Positions 16,001 to 26,495 are shown, counted from the first letter of the stretch. The stretch is DNA of 64,000 bases from Balneolaceae bacterium (GCA_017795005.1 CP051242.1:1-64000), one strand, 5' to 3'. Numbers and translations are program-made. Notes: generated by a model from the letters alone, not told the origin.

Positions 16001-18829
16001 TTACTTACTCAAATACAAGCTCTTAAACTCATAAGGTTTTTTGAAATGTTCATCCTCAAAATCATCGGCAAAATAAATACTTTCGCCAGTGGACTTCATT
16101 TCAGGGCCCAATTCTTTTTTCACACCCGGAAATTTATCGAATGGAAATACCGGTTCTTTAATCGCCCAGTTTTTGAGCTTAGATTTTAAATCGAAGTCTT
16201 TGAGTTTGGCGCCCAGCATCACTTTAGTTCCGATGGCTGCCTCCGGAACCTGATTGGCTTTCGCAAGGAACGGTACCGTTCTGGTTGTTCTTGGATTGGC
16301 TTCAAGTACATACACTTTTTCGTCTTTTACTGCATATTGCACATTCAGAAATCCCTGGATCTTCATCGCCTCTGCAATGCGTTTCTGATAAGATGCGATC
16401 GTATCCTGTACTTCCTGGCTCAATGAGTACGGTGGAAGTACAGCTGTAGAATCTCCGGAATGAACTCCTGCCGGCTCAATGTGCTGCATCATTCCTGAAA
16501 TATGAAGCTGGTCTCCATCATAAACCGAATCCACATCAACCTCAATAGCATGCTCCAGATATTTGTCGATCAGGAAAGCGTTTTCGGGATGAGTTTTCAG
16601 AATATTTGCTACATACTTTTCAAGTTCCTCCTGTTTTACAGCAATTCTCATTCCCTGCCCCCCAAGAACATAACTTGGGCGTATCAATACAGGGTACCCG
16701 ATTCTTTCCGCAATTTCGAGTGCGCCATCTACATTGGTTGCCGTTCCATATTGAGGAAAGGGGATATCAAGGCGAATAAGCAGATCAGAAAATTCTCCCC
16801 GATCTTCAGCAAAATCGATCATCTCAAAATCGGTACCGAAAATCTTGATACCGGCTTCCACAAAACGCTTACCAAGTTTAAGCGCGGTCTGTCCACCCAC
16901 CTGAATAATCACTCCTTCTGCTTTTTCGTGCTCATAAATATCCAGCACCCGTTCCCAGTATACCGGTTCGAAGTACAGTTTATCCGCAATATCGAAATCG
17001 GTGGAAACAGTCTCCGGGTTACAGTTAATCATGATAGCTTCATAACCCATCTCCTTAGTTGCTAACGTGGCATGCACACAAGAATAATCGAACTCGATTC
17101 CCTGTCCGATTCGATTCGGACCACTTCCAAGAATGATTACTTTCTTTTTGTCTGTAACAATGCTTTCATTCTCTCCTTCATAGGCAGAATAATAGTAAGG
17201 CGTTTGCGCCGGGAATTCTGCGGCACACGTGTCTACAAGTTTGAAGGAAGGCTTTAGTCCCAATTCCAATCGTTTAGCTCTTACCTCATTTTCAGTAACT
17301 GTTGTGCCACTTTTGCTTGACAACCACGCTATTTGGGCGTCTGAAAAACCTGCCTGCTTTAATTCATAAAAATCATCTTTTGAAATTTCGTCCAGACTTT
17401 GACCTTCTGTTCGGTTTTCAAGAGAAACCATGTATCTAATTTGCTGAAGAAACCAAGCATCTACTTTAGTAATGTCTGCTATTTCTTCGACAGAAGCCCC
17501 AAGCTTGAACGCATTGCGAATCTGCATAGAACGGTCCCAATAAGGTTTCATCAGACGTTCCCGAACCTGTTTTCTATCAATTTCTTCATATCCATCCGCT
17601 CCAAGACCGTCACGACCTACTTCCATACTTTGCCAGGCTTTATTCAAAGCTTCAGGAAAGTTTCTACCAATACTCATTACTTCGCCAACAGCTTTCATCT
17701 GAGTTGATAACTCCTCATCCACGCCAGGAAATTTATCGAAGTTAAAACGAGGGACTTTACATACCACGTAATCAATGGAAGGTTCGAAACAGGCTGAAGT
17801 AGTTCCGGTTATTTGGTTCTTTAATTCGTCCAGTGTATAACCTACCGCTAATTTAGTAGCTACCTTTGCAATTGGATATCCAGTCGCTTTTGATGCCAGC
17901 GCAGAAGACCGACTCACCCTTGGGTTTATTTCAATGGCCACGAAACGGTCGCTTCCCGGTTCCATAGCAAACTGCACATTACATCCTCCGGCAAAGGTAC
18001 CAATTGAACGCATCATCTTGATGGCTGCATCACGAAGTACCTGAAGTTGTTTATCCGTTAATGTTTGAGTCGGAGCTACCGTAACAGAATCGCCTGTATG
18101 AACACCCATAGGATCCATATTCTCAATGGAGCAAATAATGACCACATTGTCATTGGCATCTCTCAATAGTTCAAGCTCGTATTCTTTCCACCCAAAAATG
18201 GATTCTTCAATCAACACCGAATGAACTGGGCTCATTTCCAGTCCGCGAAGCACCATTTTATCGAAATCTTCTTCATTCCAAACAATTCCGCCTCCAGCTC
18301 CACCCATGGTAAAGGAAGGACGAATTACTATTGGTAGTCCACCTAATTCTTCTTTGATTTCTTTTGCGTCCAGAAGTGATTCTGCTTGCCGACTACGACA
18401 TTGCATAATCCCAATTTCTTCCATCTTGTCGCGGAACAGCTGTCGGTCTTCTGTTAGTTCGACTGCATCAATATCAACACCAATAATCTTGATTCCCCGC
18501 TCATCCCAGAAACCTTGTTTTTCTAAATCACGGCATAAATTTAAACCCGTTTGGCCACCCATTGTTGGAAGTACAGCGTCCGGTTTTTCTTTGTCCACAA
18601 TTTCCCTGATCGAAGCTGTGGTCATAGGAAGCATATAAATGGCATCCGCCATGATTGGATCTGTCATTATAGTTGCCGGGTTCGAATTGATAAGAACAAT
18701 TTCATACCCTTCTTCCTGAAGTGAGCGGCAAGCCTGAGAACCTGAATAATCAAACTCACACGCTTGACCAATCACAATTGGTCCGGATCCGATGATGAGA
18801 ATTTTATGTATATCGTCGCGTCTTGGCAT
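16001..18829 (-). CDS. carB: Carbamoyl-phosphate synthase large chain, without MGS domain
   Basis: Makes carbamoyl phosphate from bicarbonate, ATP and ammonia for arginine and pyrimidine synthesis. Two ATP-grasp halves are present ([12 protein letters not shown] in the first; [12 protein letters not shown] in the second), with the oligomerisation segment between. It has 942 residues and ends about 30 residues after GPEMKSTGE, where E. coli CarB (about 1073) continues into the MGS-like allosteric domain. That domain is absent, so UMP/ornithine regulation should differ. From memory, shorter CarB proteins occur in other Bacteroidota. carA lies 12 bases upstream. Confidence 0.97.
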   Translation of the reverse strand: MPRRDDIHKILIIGSGPIVIGQACEFDYSGSQACRSLQEEGYEIVLINSNPATIMTDPIMADAIYMLPMTTASIREIVDKEKPDAVLPTMGGQTGLNLCRDLEKQGFWDERGIKIIGVDIDAVELTEDRQLFRDKMEEIGIMQCRSRQAESLLDAKEIKEELGGLPIVIRPSFTMGGAGGGIVWNEEDFDKMVLRGLEMSPVHSVLIEESIFGWKEYELELLRDANDNVVIICSIENMDPMGVHTGDSVTVAPTQTLTDKQLQVLRDAAIKMMRSIGTFAGGCNVQFAMEPGSDRFVAIEINPRVSRSSALASKATGYPIAKVATKLAVGYTLDELKNQITGTTSACFEPSIDYVVCKVPRFNFDKFPGVDEELSTQMKAVGEVMSIGRNFPEALNKAWQSMEVGRDGLGADGYEEIDRKQVRERLMKPYWDRSMQIRNAFKLGASVEEIADITKVDAWFLQQIRYMVSLENRTEGQSLDEISKDDFYELKQAGFSDAQIAWLSSKSGTTVTENEVRAKRLELGLKPSFKLVDTCAAEFPAQTPYYYSAYEGENESIVTDKKKVIILGSGPNRIGQGIEFDYSCVHATLATKEMGYEAIMINCNPETVSTDFDIADKLYFEPVYWERVLDIYEHEKAEGVIIQVGGQTALKLGKRFVEAGIKIFGTDFEMIDFAEDRGEFSDLLIRLDIPFPQYGTATNVDGALEIAERIGYPVLIRPSYVLGGQGMRIAVKQEELEKYVANILKTHPENAFLIDKYLEHAIEVDVDSVYDGDQLHISGMMQHIEPAGVHSGDSTAVLPPYSLSQEVQDTIASYQKRIAEAMKIQGFLNVQYAVKDEKVYVLEANPRTTRTVPFLAKANQVPEAAIGTKVMLGAKLKDFDLKSKLKNWAIKEPVFPFDKFPGVKKELGPEMKSTGESIYFADDFEDEHFKKPYEFKSLYLSK

Positions 18830-18841
18830 TTTTTAAATCTT

Positions 18842-19963
18842 TTAGGCGGTTACTGTCTTTTGTTCATTCATCAGATCAATAAACTGATCGAATAGGTATG
18901 CTGAATCGTGTGGTCCGGGAGAAGCTTCAGGGTGATATTGAACTGAAAATCCCGGAAAATTCTTGAATCTCAACCCTTCCACCGTCTGATCATTCAGATT
19001 GATGTGTGTGATCTTAGCCACTTCAGGTTTTACACTACTTTCTGTAACTGCAAAACCATGATTCTGAGTTGATATTTCTACTAACCCTGTTTCCAGATTT
19101 TTTACCGGATGGTTGGCACCTCGGTGACCTACGAACATCTTTCCTACTTCAATTCCTTCGCTCATTGCCATAAGTTGGTGGCCCAGGCAGATTCCAAACA
19201 ATGGCTTTCCGGTCGACTTTGCGTAATCAACAATCTCCAGTGCATATTCTCCGGTAGGATTCGGATCTCCGGGACCATTTGAGAAGAAGAACCCATCTGC
19301 GTCCCATGCTTTCACTTCTTCTAATGAAGCCTGCGCCGGAAATACTCTAAGTGTACATCCTCTGGCAATCAGGCTATTTATGATATTTTGTTTTATCCCA
19401 TAATCAAACGCAGCAACTTTAAATTTTGACTCTCCTTCAGGTTGAAAGGTTTGAGCCTCAGAACGTGTGACTTTCGTAGCAAGCTCCAAACCTTCCATGT
19501 CGTCCCAGTCTTTTGCCATTTGTACCAGTTTATTTTCATCCAATTCTGTTGAGGAAATAACGGCATTCATTACCCCTTTCTCTCTGATATGTCGAACAAG
19601 CGCTCTGGTATCTACACCAGAAATGCCAACAATCTCATTATCCTCAAGATATTCCTGCAGACTTCGGTCTGCCATTGGATTACTGAATTCCCATGAAAAT
19701 GCCCGGGTAATAATACCTGCCACCATCACTTTTCGGTGTTCATCATCTCTTGGCATGGTTCCATAATTACCAATGTGCGGATAGGTCATCATCATCAGCT
19801 GTCCGTAGTAGCTTGGATCAGTAAAGATTTCCTGATAGCCGGTCATGCTTGTATTAAAGCATAATTCGCCTCCGGTAATACCTTTGTATCCGACTGCCCA
19901 GCCGTGCGCTATCGTTCCATCACTTAATGCAAGGATGGCTTTTTTTCTTGGTTGAAGTGACAT
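18842..19963 (-). CDS. carA: Carbamoyl-phosphate synthase small chain
   Basis: Glutaminase subunit of 373 residues that feeds ammonia to CarB. The N-terminal CPSase small-subunit domain contains GYQEIFTDPSY and a conserved GVDTRALVRHI. The C-terminal class I glutamine amidotransferase has the nucleophile in LFGICLGHQ and the His-Glu pair in YHPEASPGP. It is first in the carA-carB operon. A 387-base leader with a strong hairpin precedes it. Confidence 0.97.
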   Translation of the reverse strand: MSLQPRKKAILALSDGTIAHGWAVGYKGITGGELCFNTSMTGYQEIFTDPSYYGQLMMMTYPHIGNYGTMPRDDEHRKVMVAGIITRAFSWEFSNPMADRSLQEYLEDNEIVGISGVDTRALVRHIREKGVMNAVISSTELDENKLVQMAKDWDDMEGLELATKVTRSEAQTFQPEGESKFKVAAFDYGIKQNIINSLIARGCTLRVFPAQASLEEVKAWDADGFFFSNGPGDPNPTGEYALEIVDYAKSTGKPLFGICLGHQLMAMSEGIEVGKMFVGHRGANHPVKNLETGLVEISTQNHGFAVTESSVKPEVAKITHINLNDQTVEGLRFKNFPGFSVQYHPEASPGPHDSAYLFDQFIDLMNEQKTVTA

Positions 19964-20350
19964 GGTTAACTCTGTTTTCGGTTTTGTGAGTGTGTGCTGT
20001 ATTGACCCACCCCTTTATCCCTTCCGATGGAGGGGAGACTCGTTGTTCTGTCAAGGAAATAAATCAACGTGTTTTCCTCTCCTTGGAGAGGAAACGAAGG
20101 TGAGGGTAATACATCAAAAAAAATCCGACTACGATACTCGCGTCGGATTTTTTGAAAATATGTTGAACTAAAAAAATGCATCAACTTTGCGATTGGTTTT
20201 TGGTTCGCTTGGTTGATATCTCAAAGCTATGGGTTGCTAACAATAAAATTGGTGTAAAAAGCTTTGTTGAAGTTTCATTAAGATAAGGAGTGAATAGATT
20301 CGATTCAATGTGAAACTAACTTACTTTTCCACAATTAATGCACATTATCT
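19964..20350. other. Gene-free stretch: car leader region
   Basis: 387 bases between carA and a small membrane-protein gene. It holds GA-rich repeat-like text (around 20010-20105, similar in style to the composite repeats at 26.5 and 29.4 kb) and the hairpin at 20118-20153. The rest (20160-20350) is AT-rich. The open frames inside (for example 72 codons on the minus strand) have repeat-derived sequence and look spurious. Confidence 0.6.
20118..20153 (-). terminator. Bidirectional-type terminator or attenuator in the car leader
   Basis: Perfect 12-bp stem AAAAAATCCGAC / GTCGGATTTTTT with a 12-base loop. On the minus strand the second arm ends in eight T. It can end the transcript of the upstream membrane-protein gene or act as an attenuator about 155 bases before carA. 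Confidence 0.75.
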
Positions 20351-20692
20351 CTATTTAGCTTTTGATAAAGAACTAAACAAGCTCCCAGTCAACGTAGCTA
20401 CTCCGCTTACCAATCCCCCCAGTATTCCCGTAATCAAAATCACCAGGTAAGGCGAACCTACTCCTAACATCTCGGCAATTCTGGTTGATAAAATTCCAGC
20501 GTTTGCAAAATGAATATACAATGCCTGACCTCCCCAAAGTAAAAACAGAGCCAGAAATCCCCACCCGAAAGAAGCCCCTCCGTTTTTTTTGAATTGATAC
20601 CCGAACATTAAACCAGGGATAGCAATGCTCCACCAAGGGAGAAACAGGTTTAGTAAAAAAGCGAGAATTAAGATTAATAGAGCTAATAGCAT
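20351..20692 (-). CDS. Small integral membrane protein
   Basis: 113 residues with about four hydrophobic segments (LLALLILILAFLLNLFLPWW, then SFGWGFLALFLLWGGQALYI and YLVILITGILGGLVSGVATL). The family is not recognised and no catalytic motif is visible. It follows the penicillin-acylase gene on the same strand, separated by a hairpin. Function unknown. Confidence 0.7.
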   Translation of the reverse strand: MLLALLILILAFLLNLFLPWWSIAIPGLMFGYQFKKNGGASFGWGFLALFLLWGGQALYIHFANAGILSTRIAEMLGVGSPYLVILITGILGGLVSGVATLTGSLFSSLSKAK

Positions 20693-20710
20693 TTCTAAAT
20701 TATGAATGTT

Positions 20711-20756
20711 AAATGCTCAATGTTAAATAAGGCGTACTATTTAACATTGAGCATTT
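20711..20756. repeat. Word-type palindrome 3' of the acylase gene
   Basis: Perfect 19-bp inverted repeat AAATGCTCAATGTTAAATA (20711-20729) and its complement (20738-20756) around an 8-base loop, 4 bases after the acylase stop codon. The arms reiterate TGTTAAAT. No T-run follows. Confidence 0.75.
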
Positions 20757-20760
20757 AGAA

Positions 20761-23178
20761 TTAATCATTGGTATTAAATTTTAAACTGTACTTATAATCC
20801 ATTGGTGGTTCTTTATAAAAATTCAATTCATAAAGCTCTCCTGTTCGCCAGTTTTCTAACATAGAATCGTAATTCGGTGAACCCGGATTTCCGGAAGCTC
20901 CTCCGGGATAAACTCCCCATCCTTTTACCTCAGGTCCTAGCTCTACCACCATTCTCCAGGAAGGCCCCCAGGTTCCTCTTGTTGCATTAATGGATTCTGA
21001 GTTGCCACTTGAAAACAAGTTCTGAGCTCCAAAGCCTGGGATAAAGGCTATATGATCGACATCGTTGTTAATCACAACTCCCCAATTCCAGTTTTCTCCA
21101 AAATCTCCATAAGCGTTTGTTAGTTCTTCTACGGTCTCTTTGAATGCATCAGTTACTACTCTTTCTCTGGTTTCTATTTCTTCTGTTTCGATGTTATCAA
21201 AGAACTCTAAGTCTTCTTCTGCTTGTATTACTTCAACGAGCCGGTCGCGGGAAGGCCAGCGAAGAGAAGCATCTGTAGAATTGTACTCGTCACTCAAAAT
21301 GGCATAATAGAAATTACTCCACCACCATCGGAAAATTCCCGGAGCTTTAAGATCAGAATTGTTGAAGAAATCCCATTTTTCAACTTCAGCAAGAATTTCC
21401 AGTTCAGCATCTGATAATCTTTCCCTGTTAATCCAGTCAACCATTTCCGGGAGTATCGTGGCCGCATGGTAGCTATAGTTATCCATTTGCATTTTCCGGA
21501 TATCATCAGCTGTAATATCCTCCATTTCTTCTAACAACTCGTTAATTCTTCTTCCCCTCTCAAATGGTGCAGAATCATCGTCCAGATAATAAGGATAATC
21601 TTCCGCAGCGGACTCCTGATTAGCTGAACTAACAAACCCTCTCTCTGGATTCTTAATATGAGGATTTTGTTCAAAAGGAATCCAACCCTGCCAGTCATAA
21701 AGCGGATCAGATCCATCACTTACCGTTCTTCCCTGATACTTCCACTTATTAGGTAGTTTTCCAGTTATCCAAATCCCTATATCTCCTTCAGAGTTAGCAA
21801 AAATAAAGTTTTGTGTAGGAGCAACATAATGAGAACCGGCTTCCCTGAAGTCTTCAAAAGTCTCCATTGTATTGAAACCGAAGAATGTTTTCAGATCATT
21901 GGATGGTTCATGTGCAATCCATCTCAATGCGTAGTACGAAGGGTTCCCTTCTTCATTAATTTCCGACTTGAACTCCGATACTGGTCCGTGATGAGTATAA
22001 AATACGGTATCTAACACCGTCTCTTCGCCTCTCACTATAATCTCCTCAATTCGCATGCTCGTAGGTTTCCATTCTCCATCATGCCAATATTCTTGTTTTG
22101 AAGCATCTTTGAATCTGATTTCATACCAATCCATTACGTCTGTTCCGGAATTAGTTGTTCCCCACGCTGCTTTTTCATTATACCCGACGATAACACCAGG
22201 ACTACCTTGCAGTGAAACTCCATAGGTGTTGATACCCGGAGCATTTAGTTGTACTTCGTACCAAATAGATGGAAGAGTTAATCCGAGGTGCGGATCATTA
22301 GCAAGAATCGGATATCCGGATGCCGTCTTGCTTCCATCAACTGCCCAGTTATTGCTACCAACTCCTTCCGGGCGTTCAAACTCTTCTAACTCAAGAGCAA
22401 GCGCAGGTTCGAATATAGAATCCGGGGCCTGAACTGGAAGAGGTTCAAAATCCCATACTCTGGATGGAGGAATGATTGGATCGTTTAATTCCGGTTTAAT
22501 GGTGAAAAATTTTTCGATAAAATCGTCTCCAAAGAACATTGCGGTATTGCTTGTTCTCGCATCACTGTTCCCTCCGGCAAGAGTACGGGTCATATTTTTA
22601 AGTAGATGTGCCGTTTTAATGAGTTCCCATTCTTCAGGTTCAAAATCTAAAATCTTGTATTCTAAGGGATAATCTTTTGGAGAAAGGGATGAGATATATG
22701 CATTAACCCCATCTGAATACGCATTTAATGCCGACCAAATTTCCTGATCCTGCTTTATAAACTCGATTGCTTTCTCAGCTCCGTAAGGCATTCCTAATCT
22801 ACGTGTACTTAAATCTCTGCTTAGAGTTCTTGATCCAAGTCTCTCAGAAAGTCGACCAGCTGCATCATAGGTTTGCATTTCCATTTGAAACAATCGGTCG
22901 CGGGCTGTTATGTAGCCTTGAACGAAATAGAGGTCATTTTTAGATTCTGCAAAAATGTGAGGCACTCTTCGCTCATCAAAATAAACTGACACCTCACCCT
23001 TTACTCCATCCAATAAAAACTCCGCAGATTGAGGCTCAGATAGTTCTGCATTAGCCCAGAAACCGGCATCCGGATCAAAAAACTTTCCCAATGGGGGAAT
23101 TGAACCAAATTTGGTATTGAGTGAGATCGTAAGAACGATCAGTATTATCAGAGAAGTAACAGGCTTTAAAAAGCGCAT
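20761..23178 (-). CDS. Penicillin acylase family protein (Ntn hydrolase)
   Basis: N-terminal-nucleophile amidohydrolase of 805 residues with an N-terminal hydrophobic segment (about 7-22) for export. The sequence VPHIFAESKNDLYFVQGY followed by ARDRLFQMEMQTYDAAGRLSE matches the alpha-chain start of the family. Autocatalytic cleavage is expected before S275 in EGVGSNNWAV, making Ser the N-terminal nucleophile of the beta chain. Natural substrates may be acylated amines such as N-acyl homoserine lactones or other amides (inference). Hairpins flank the gene at both ends. Confidence 0.93.
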   Translation of the reverse strand: MRFLKPVTSLIILIVLTISLNTKFGSIPPLGKFFDPDAGFWANAELSEPQSAEFLLDGVKGEVSVYFDERRVPHIFAESKNDLYFVQGYITARDRLFQMEMQTYDAAGRLSERLGSRTLSRDLSTRRLGMPYGAEKAIEFIKQDQEIWSALNAYSDGVNAYISSLSPKDYPLEYKILDFEPEEWELIKTAHLLKNMTRTLAGGNSDARTSNTAMFFGDDFIEKFFTIKPELNDPIIPPSRVWDFEPLPVQAPDSIFEPALALELEEFERPEGVGSNNWAVDGSKTASGYPILANDPHLGLTLPSIWYEVQLNAPGINTYGVSLQGSPGVIVGYNEKAAWGTTNSGTDVMDWYEIRFKDASKQEYWHDGEWKPTSMRIEEIIVRGEETVLDTVFYTHHGPVSEFKSEINEEGNPSYYALRWIAHEPSNDLKTFFGFNTMETFEDFREAGSHYVAPTQNFIFANSEGDIGIWITGKLPNKWKYQGRTVSDGSDPLYDWQGWIPFEQNPHIKNPERGFVSSANQESAAEDYPYYLDDDSAPFERGRRINELLEEMEDITADDIRKMQMDNYSYHAATILPEMVDWINRERLSDAELEILAEVEKWDFFNNSDLKAPGIFRWWWSNFYYAILSDEYNSTDASLRWPSRDRLVEVIQAEEDLEFFDNIETEEIETRERVVTDAFKETVEELTNAYGDFGENWNWGVVINNDVDHIAFIPGFGAQNLFSSGNSESINATRGTWGPSWRMVVELGPEVKGWGVYPGGASGNPGSPNYDSMLENWRTGELYELNFYKEPPMDYKYSLKFNTND

Positions 23179-23196
23179 TCTTAATTTTAAATTATG

Positions 23197-23237
23197 AATT
23201 TTGAATTATGTTGATTTAACATTCATAATTCAAAATT
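23197..23237. repeat. Word-type palindrome 5' of the acylase gene
   Basis: Perfect 14-bp inverted repeat AATTTTGAATTATG (23197-23210) and CATAATTCAAAATT (23224-23237), placed just after the stop of the amidinohydrolase gene. The sequence around it repeats GAATT/AATTATG words. It is very AT-rich, so chance palindromy contributes. Confidence 0.6.
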
Positions 23238-23249
23238 CAAAATTAATCA

Positions 23250-24146
23250 TTACCAAAGAAGCATTTTCATACAGAATACACTTCCACCACTTTTCAGGTA
23301 TTCTTCGGTACTGAATTCATGGACAATAAATCCCGCCTTTTCCATTGCTTTGTTTGCCTCAACACAACCTTCCTGAATAAATACATTTTTTCCATCCGGA
23401 CAAGTTGCATTACAAGCGAACAGTTCTGCTGCTTCGTGGTCGTTGGTATCAATCACGTTTGGAAATATTGCTCCAATCAATTTCAATCCCTCTTCAGTGA
23501 ACGCTTTTGAATAAATCATAACCGTCTCTTCATTCAGAACACAAAAACAGGTATCCAAATGATAAAACCGGTCATCAATAAGTTCCAAGGCTATAACAGG
23601 GGTATCAAAGGTTTCTGAGATATATTTATAAACATCCAAAGATGACCGGTACCCATATCCACCCCATATCAATCTTTTTTTGTGATGCCAGATTGCATCA
23701 CCCATTCCTTCAAAATCGGTGAATTTACTTTCATCCAGATGTACAATTTCATAACTGCTCTCTTCATACGCTTTCTGAATATGAGGCACTTCCCCTTTTC
23801 TTTGAGGAGCATGCATCACACTCATCACTACCTGTTTGGTTCCATCGGAAGTAATATTAGGAAGACTTTGATTTGCACAGAATACCATATCGGGATAACC
23901 TTCAGCTCCTTCAATCTCATGAACATACATTCCAAGGTCTTCATAGCCATTCTTTAACGCCTTCCACTCTTTTAGCGCTACTTCTTTATCAATATCCCCA
24001 ATATGACCTTTCATATGTGGGTTTATCACATACTTCACATCAAACTGAGATGGATTAACTACCAATACTTTTTCTGGTACTGGCATTGATTCCAAATCAG
24101 CAAGGTTAAAATCCAGCTGATCCAATTTAGTGACTACCTTTTTCAT
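23250..24146 (-). CDS. Amidinohydrolase (DDAH / arginine-deiminase superfamily)
   Basis: Guanidine-modifying hydrolase of 298 residues, cytoplasmic. The catalytic set can be read: D86 in YPDMVFCAN, E146 in FEGMGD, H196 in YHLDTCF and nucleophile C292 near the C-terminus in GGSVFCMKM. The order and spacing fit dimethylargininase-like members better than the longer bacterial arginine deiminases. The substrate (arginine, dimethylarginine or another guanidino compound) is not settled. It is transcribed toward the acylase gene. Confidence 0.88.
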   Translation of the reverse strand: MKKVVTKLDQLDFNLADLESMPVPEKVLVVNPSQFDVKYVINPHMKGHIGDIDKEVALKEWKALKNGYEDLGMYVHEIEGAEGYPDMVFCANQSLPNITSDGTKQVVMSVMHAPQRKGEVPHIQKAYEESSYEIVHLDESKFTDFEGMGDAIWHHKKRLIWGGYGYRSSLDVYKYISETFDTPVIALELIDDRFYHLDTCFCVLNEETVMIYSKAFTEEGLKLIGAIFPNVIDTNDHEAAELFACNATCPDGKNVFIQEGCVEANKAMEKAGFIVHEFSTEEYLKSGGSVFCMKMLLW

Positions 24147-24198
24147 TCCTTTTGAGATGTGCTTCCTTAAAATTTTCCCATCAAATTAGGAATAATCT

Positions 24199-25143
24199 CT
24201 ACCAGGATAAATCTTTTCTCTTCAAAAAACTCTCTATTTCCTGAGCCACATATGCATGCCCTCCTTCATCCCAATGCCATCCTCTTAAATGATCATTCTC
24301 TACGTTTAAAAATGATATTTTTTCATTTTTGAGATGATACTCCAGCGTCTTATCTCCCTTTTGAAGTCCAACAATAAATACGCTTCCCTTTTGTTCAGAA
24401 TATTTTTTCATTTTCGAAATGAGAGCAAAAGTTGGGTCTGTTTCCAGGAATATCTCCGGATATCTAAGTTTGTAATAAGAACTCACTGCAAGCCGACCCA
24501 AATACGACTTTGATGCAATGTCGCGCTCTTTATAAAACTGCCTGTATCCTTCTGGAACAGGTACTCCTTTCATAATTAATGAATCATTTTCCTCCAAAAA
24601 ATAAGGTTTATAAAAGTATCTGTATCTTAAATTCATCCGGTTATCGAGCCGGTCATTATCTGCACAATACATCAGAAATACTACTTCAGGACGGTAATAG
24701 TTGAAATTTTTTTGGAGAAGAATCCATTGCTGATCTGTTCCATATCCGCTTACTCCCAGATTGAACACATCAAGATTATTCAGGCTTTTATCTAAAACTT
24801 CTGTAAACCTGTCTTTTTCTTCCACATCATATCCCCATACAAAAGAGTCTCCCAAAACCATCATTCGCGGATTTACTCCGGGTTCGTGCTTTTCATCCCT
24901 GAACCCTCTGGAATTATGACGAACTGAAATTTCTTTCAGTCCTTTGAATGTACCGATTGTGTTTTTTGATGGAAACCAACCTAGTGTATCGTGATGTGAA
25001 TACATTAACGAACGCTCATCATTCTTAAGTGACAGTTCTGAATGAAACACACCTCTGAACATAAATTCTGCAACTATCAGAAAGGTAAAGGAAGGCACAA
25101 TAACCAAAAGGGTATTGGCAAGTAGATGCTTCTTTGTTTTCAT
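24199..25143 (-). CDS. SGNH/GDSL-type hydrolase-like protein, membrane-anchored
   Basis: 314 residues from the ATG at 25143, chosen over an upstream start at 25182 because AGAGGA lies 7 bases before it and the protein then starts with a typical export/anchor helix (HLLANTLLVIVPSFTFLIVA). The GDS block reads VLGDSFVWGYDV, a block III-like Asn is in CADNDR, and the C-terminal DEGGHAYVAQEI carries the Asp and His. It may be an esterase or sugar O-acetyl hydrolase acting at the periplasmic face. Substrate unknown. Confidence 0.83.
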   Translation of the reverse strand: MKTKKHLLANTLLVIVPSFTFLIVAEFMFRGVFHSELSLKNDERSLMYSHHDTLGWFPSKNTIGTFKGLKEISVRHNSRGFRDEKHEPGVNPRMMVLGDSFVWGYDVEEKDRFTEVLDKSLNNLDVFNLGVSGYGTDQQWILLQKNFNYYRPEVVFLMYCADNDRLDNRMNLRYRYFYKPYFLEENDSLIMKGVPVPEGYRQFYKERDIASKSYLGRLAVSSYYKLRYPEIFLETDPTFALISKMKKYSEQKGSVFIVGLQKGDKTLEYHLKNEKISFLNVENDHLRGWHWDEGGHAYVAQEIESFLKRKDLSW

Positions 25144-25304
25144 AGAGATATCCTCTAACTGCTGGAACAAGACTACAAGCAATCGGTTAATAGAGAGATA
25201 AAAGAAGCATTTGTTTCGAAATTATTTTGTTTGATAAAGGATCTGACTTAATTCACACCTTGATTCTCTCTATATTTCCCTTAAATAAAATTCTCTAAAT
25301 TTTG

Positions 25305-26495
25305 ATGCCCGATAAAAATCTAATCGTTGCTTTCGGTGGAATTTCACCTGAACATGAAGTCTCTGTTCTAAGTGCAATGCAGGTAATGTCTTCTCTCGAA
25401 GAAAGTTCCTATACAATCATTCCGCTCTATATCACCAAATCAGGTCGTTGGTTAACAGGGGAACTGCTTAAAGATTTATCTGAATACAAAGACATAAAAA
25501 AACTGGAAGAAAGTGCTGTATCCTGTGCTTTTGTTAAAGATGATATAGGAAGAACATTACTAAAAGAACAAGACAAAGGCGGACTCTTTTCGAAACCTCA
25601 GGCTTTTCCGGTTTACGCCGTTGTTTGTGCATTTCATGGAAGTGAAGGTGAAAACGGAGCTTTTCAGGGTGTCTGTGAAATGTTTAATGTTCCTTATACA
25701 GGAAGTGGTGTTCTCGGCTCTTCAGTTGGAATGGATAAAGTGAAAGCTAAGCAGCTTTGCGAAGCCAATAATATACCGGTAACCAATAGTCTGGATTTTT
25801 ACGAAAGTGATTGGGAAAAACATCAGGATACTATTTTGGAAGAGGCAAATTTATTAGGCTTTCCACTTGTGGTAAAACCCGCCACTTTGGGGAGCAGTAT
25901 TGGTGTTAGAAAAGTAGAAAGTCAGGATGATTTGATCGAAGCTGTTGAAACGGCATTCCGCTATGATGCCCATCTTCTTGTTGAAGAAGCCATTCACCCG
26001 CTCATGGAAATAAATTGTTCTGTACTTGGAACTGCCGAAAATTGTCGGGCTAGTGTATGCGAACGACCGCTTGGCAGTACTGAAACGCTCTCCTTTGAAG
26101 ACAAATATCAAAGTGGTGGTAGTGCCGAAAAAGGAATGGCTTCTGCAGACCGGGTTATTCCTGCAGACATCTCAGCCGAACTCACCGATACCATTCGAAC
26201 CATGGCTGTTCACATATTCAAAACCTTTGATGCTGCAGGTGTAGCAAGACTGGACTTCCTTGTCAATGCAGATACTGAACAAGTATTCTTTAATGAGATT
26301 AATACCATTCCCGGATCTTTTTCTTTCTATTTATGGGATAAATCGGATCTGAACTTTACTCAATTAATGGAAGAGTTAATCCAAATTGGCATTCAGCGAC
26401 ATCAGGCAAAAAATGGACGAATTCGCAGTTATGAAACCAACTTATTGAGCGAAAAAGCCGCGAAAGGAATCAAGGGTTTAAAGGGAATTAAGTAG
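25305..26495 (+). CDS. ddl: D-alanine--D-alanine ligase
   Basis: ATP-grasp ligase of 396 residues that makes D-Ala-D-Ala for peptidoglycan. The N-terminal block AFGGISPEHEVSVLSA, the ATP-grasp region KPATLGSSIGV, and the metal site FNEINTIPGS are clear. I start at ATG 25305; an adjacent TTG at 25302 is also possible. It is somewhat longer than E. coli DdlB (about 306), as in larger Ddl forms with insertions. The C-terminus is a short repetitive basic tail (GIKGLKGIK). Confidence 0.95.
   Translation: MPDKNLIVAFGGISPEHEVSVLSAMQVMSSLEESSYTIIPLYITKSGRWLTGELLKDLSEYKDIKKLEESAVSCAFVKDDIGRTLLKEQDKGGLFSKPQAFPVYAVVCAFHGSEGENGAFQGVCEMFNVPYTGSGVLGSSVGMDKVKAKQLCEANNIPVTNSLDFYESDWEKHQDTILEEANLLGFPLVVKPATLGSSIGVRKVESQDDLIEAVETAFRYDAHLLVEEAIHPLMEINCSVLGTAENCRASVCERPLGSTETLSFEDKYQSGGSAEKGMASADRVIPADISAELTDTIRTMAVHIFKTFDAAGVARLDFLVNADTEQVFFNEINTIPGSFSFYLWDKSDLNFTQLMEELIQIGIQRHQAKNGRIRSYETNLLSEKAAKGIKGLKGIK

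Noticed and set aside
19966-20184. Minus-strand 72-codon ORF in the car leader
   Set aside because: Made largely of the GA-rich repeat and hairpin text, with no recognisable protein features and no clear ribosome-binding site.
20176-20286. 36-codon plus-strand ORF (starts MHQLCDWF)
   Set aside because: Too short, no ribosome-binding site, no similarity I recognise.
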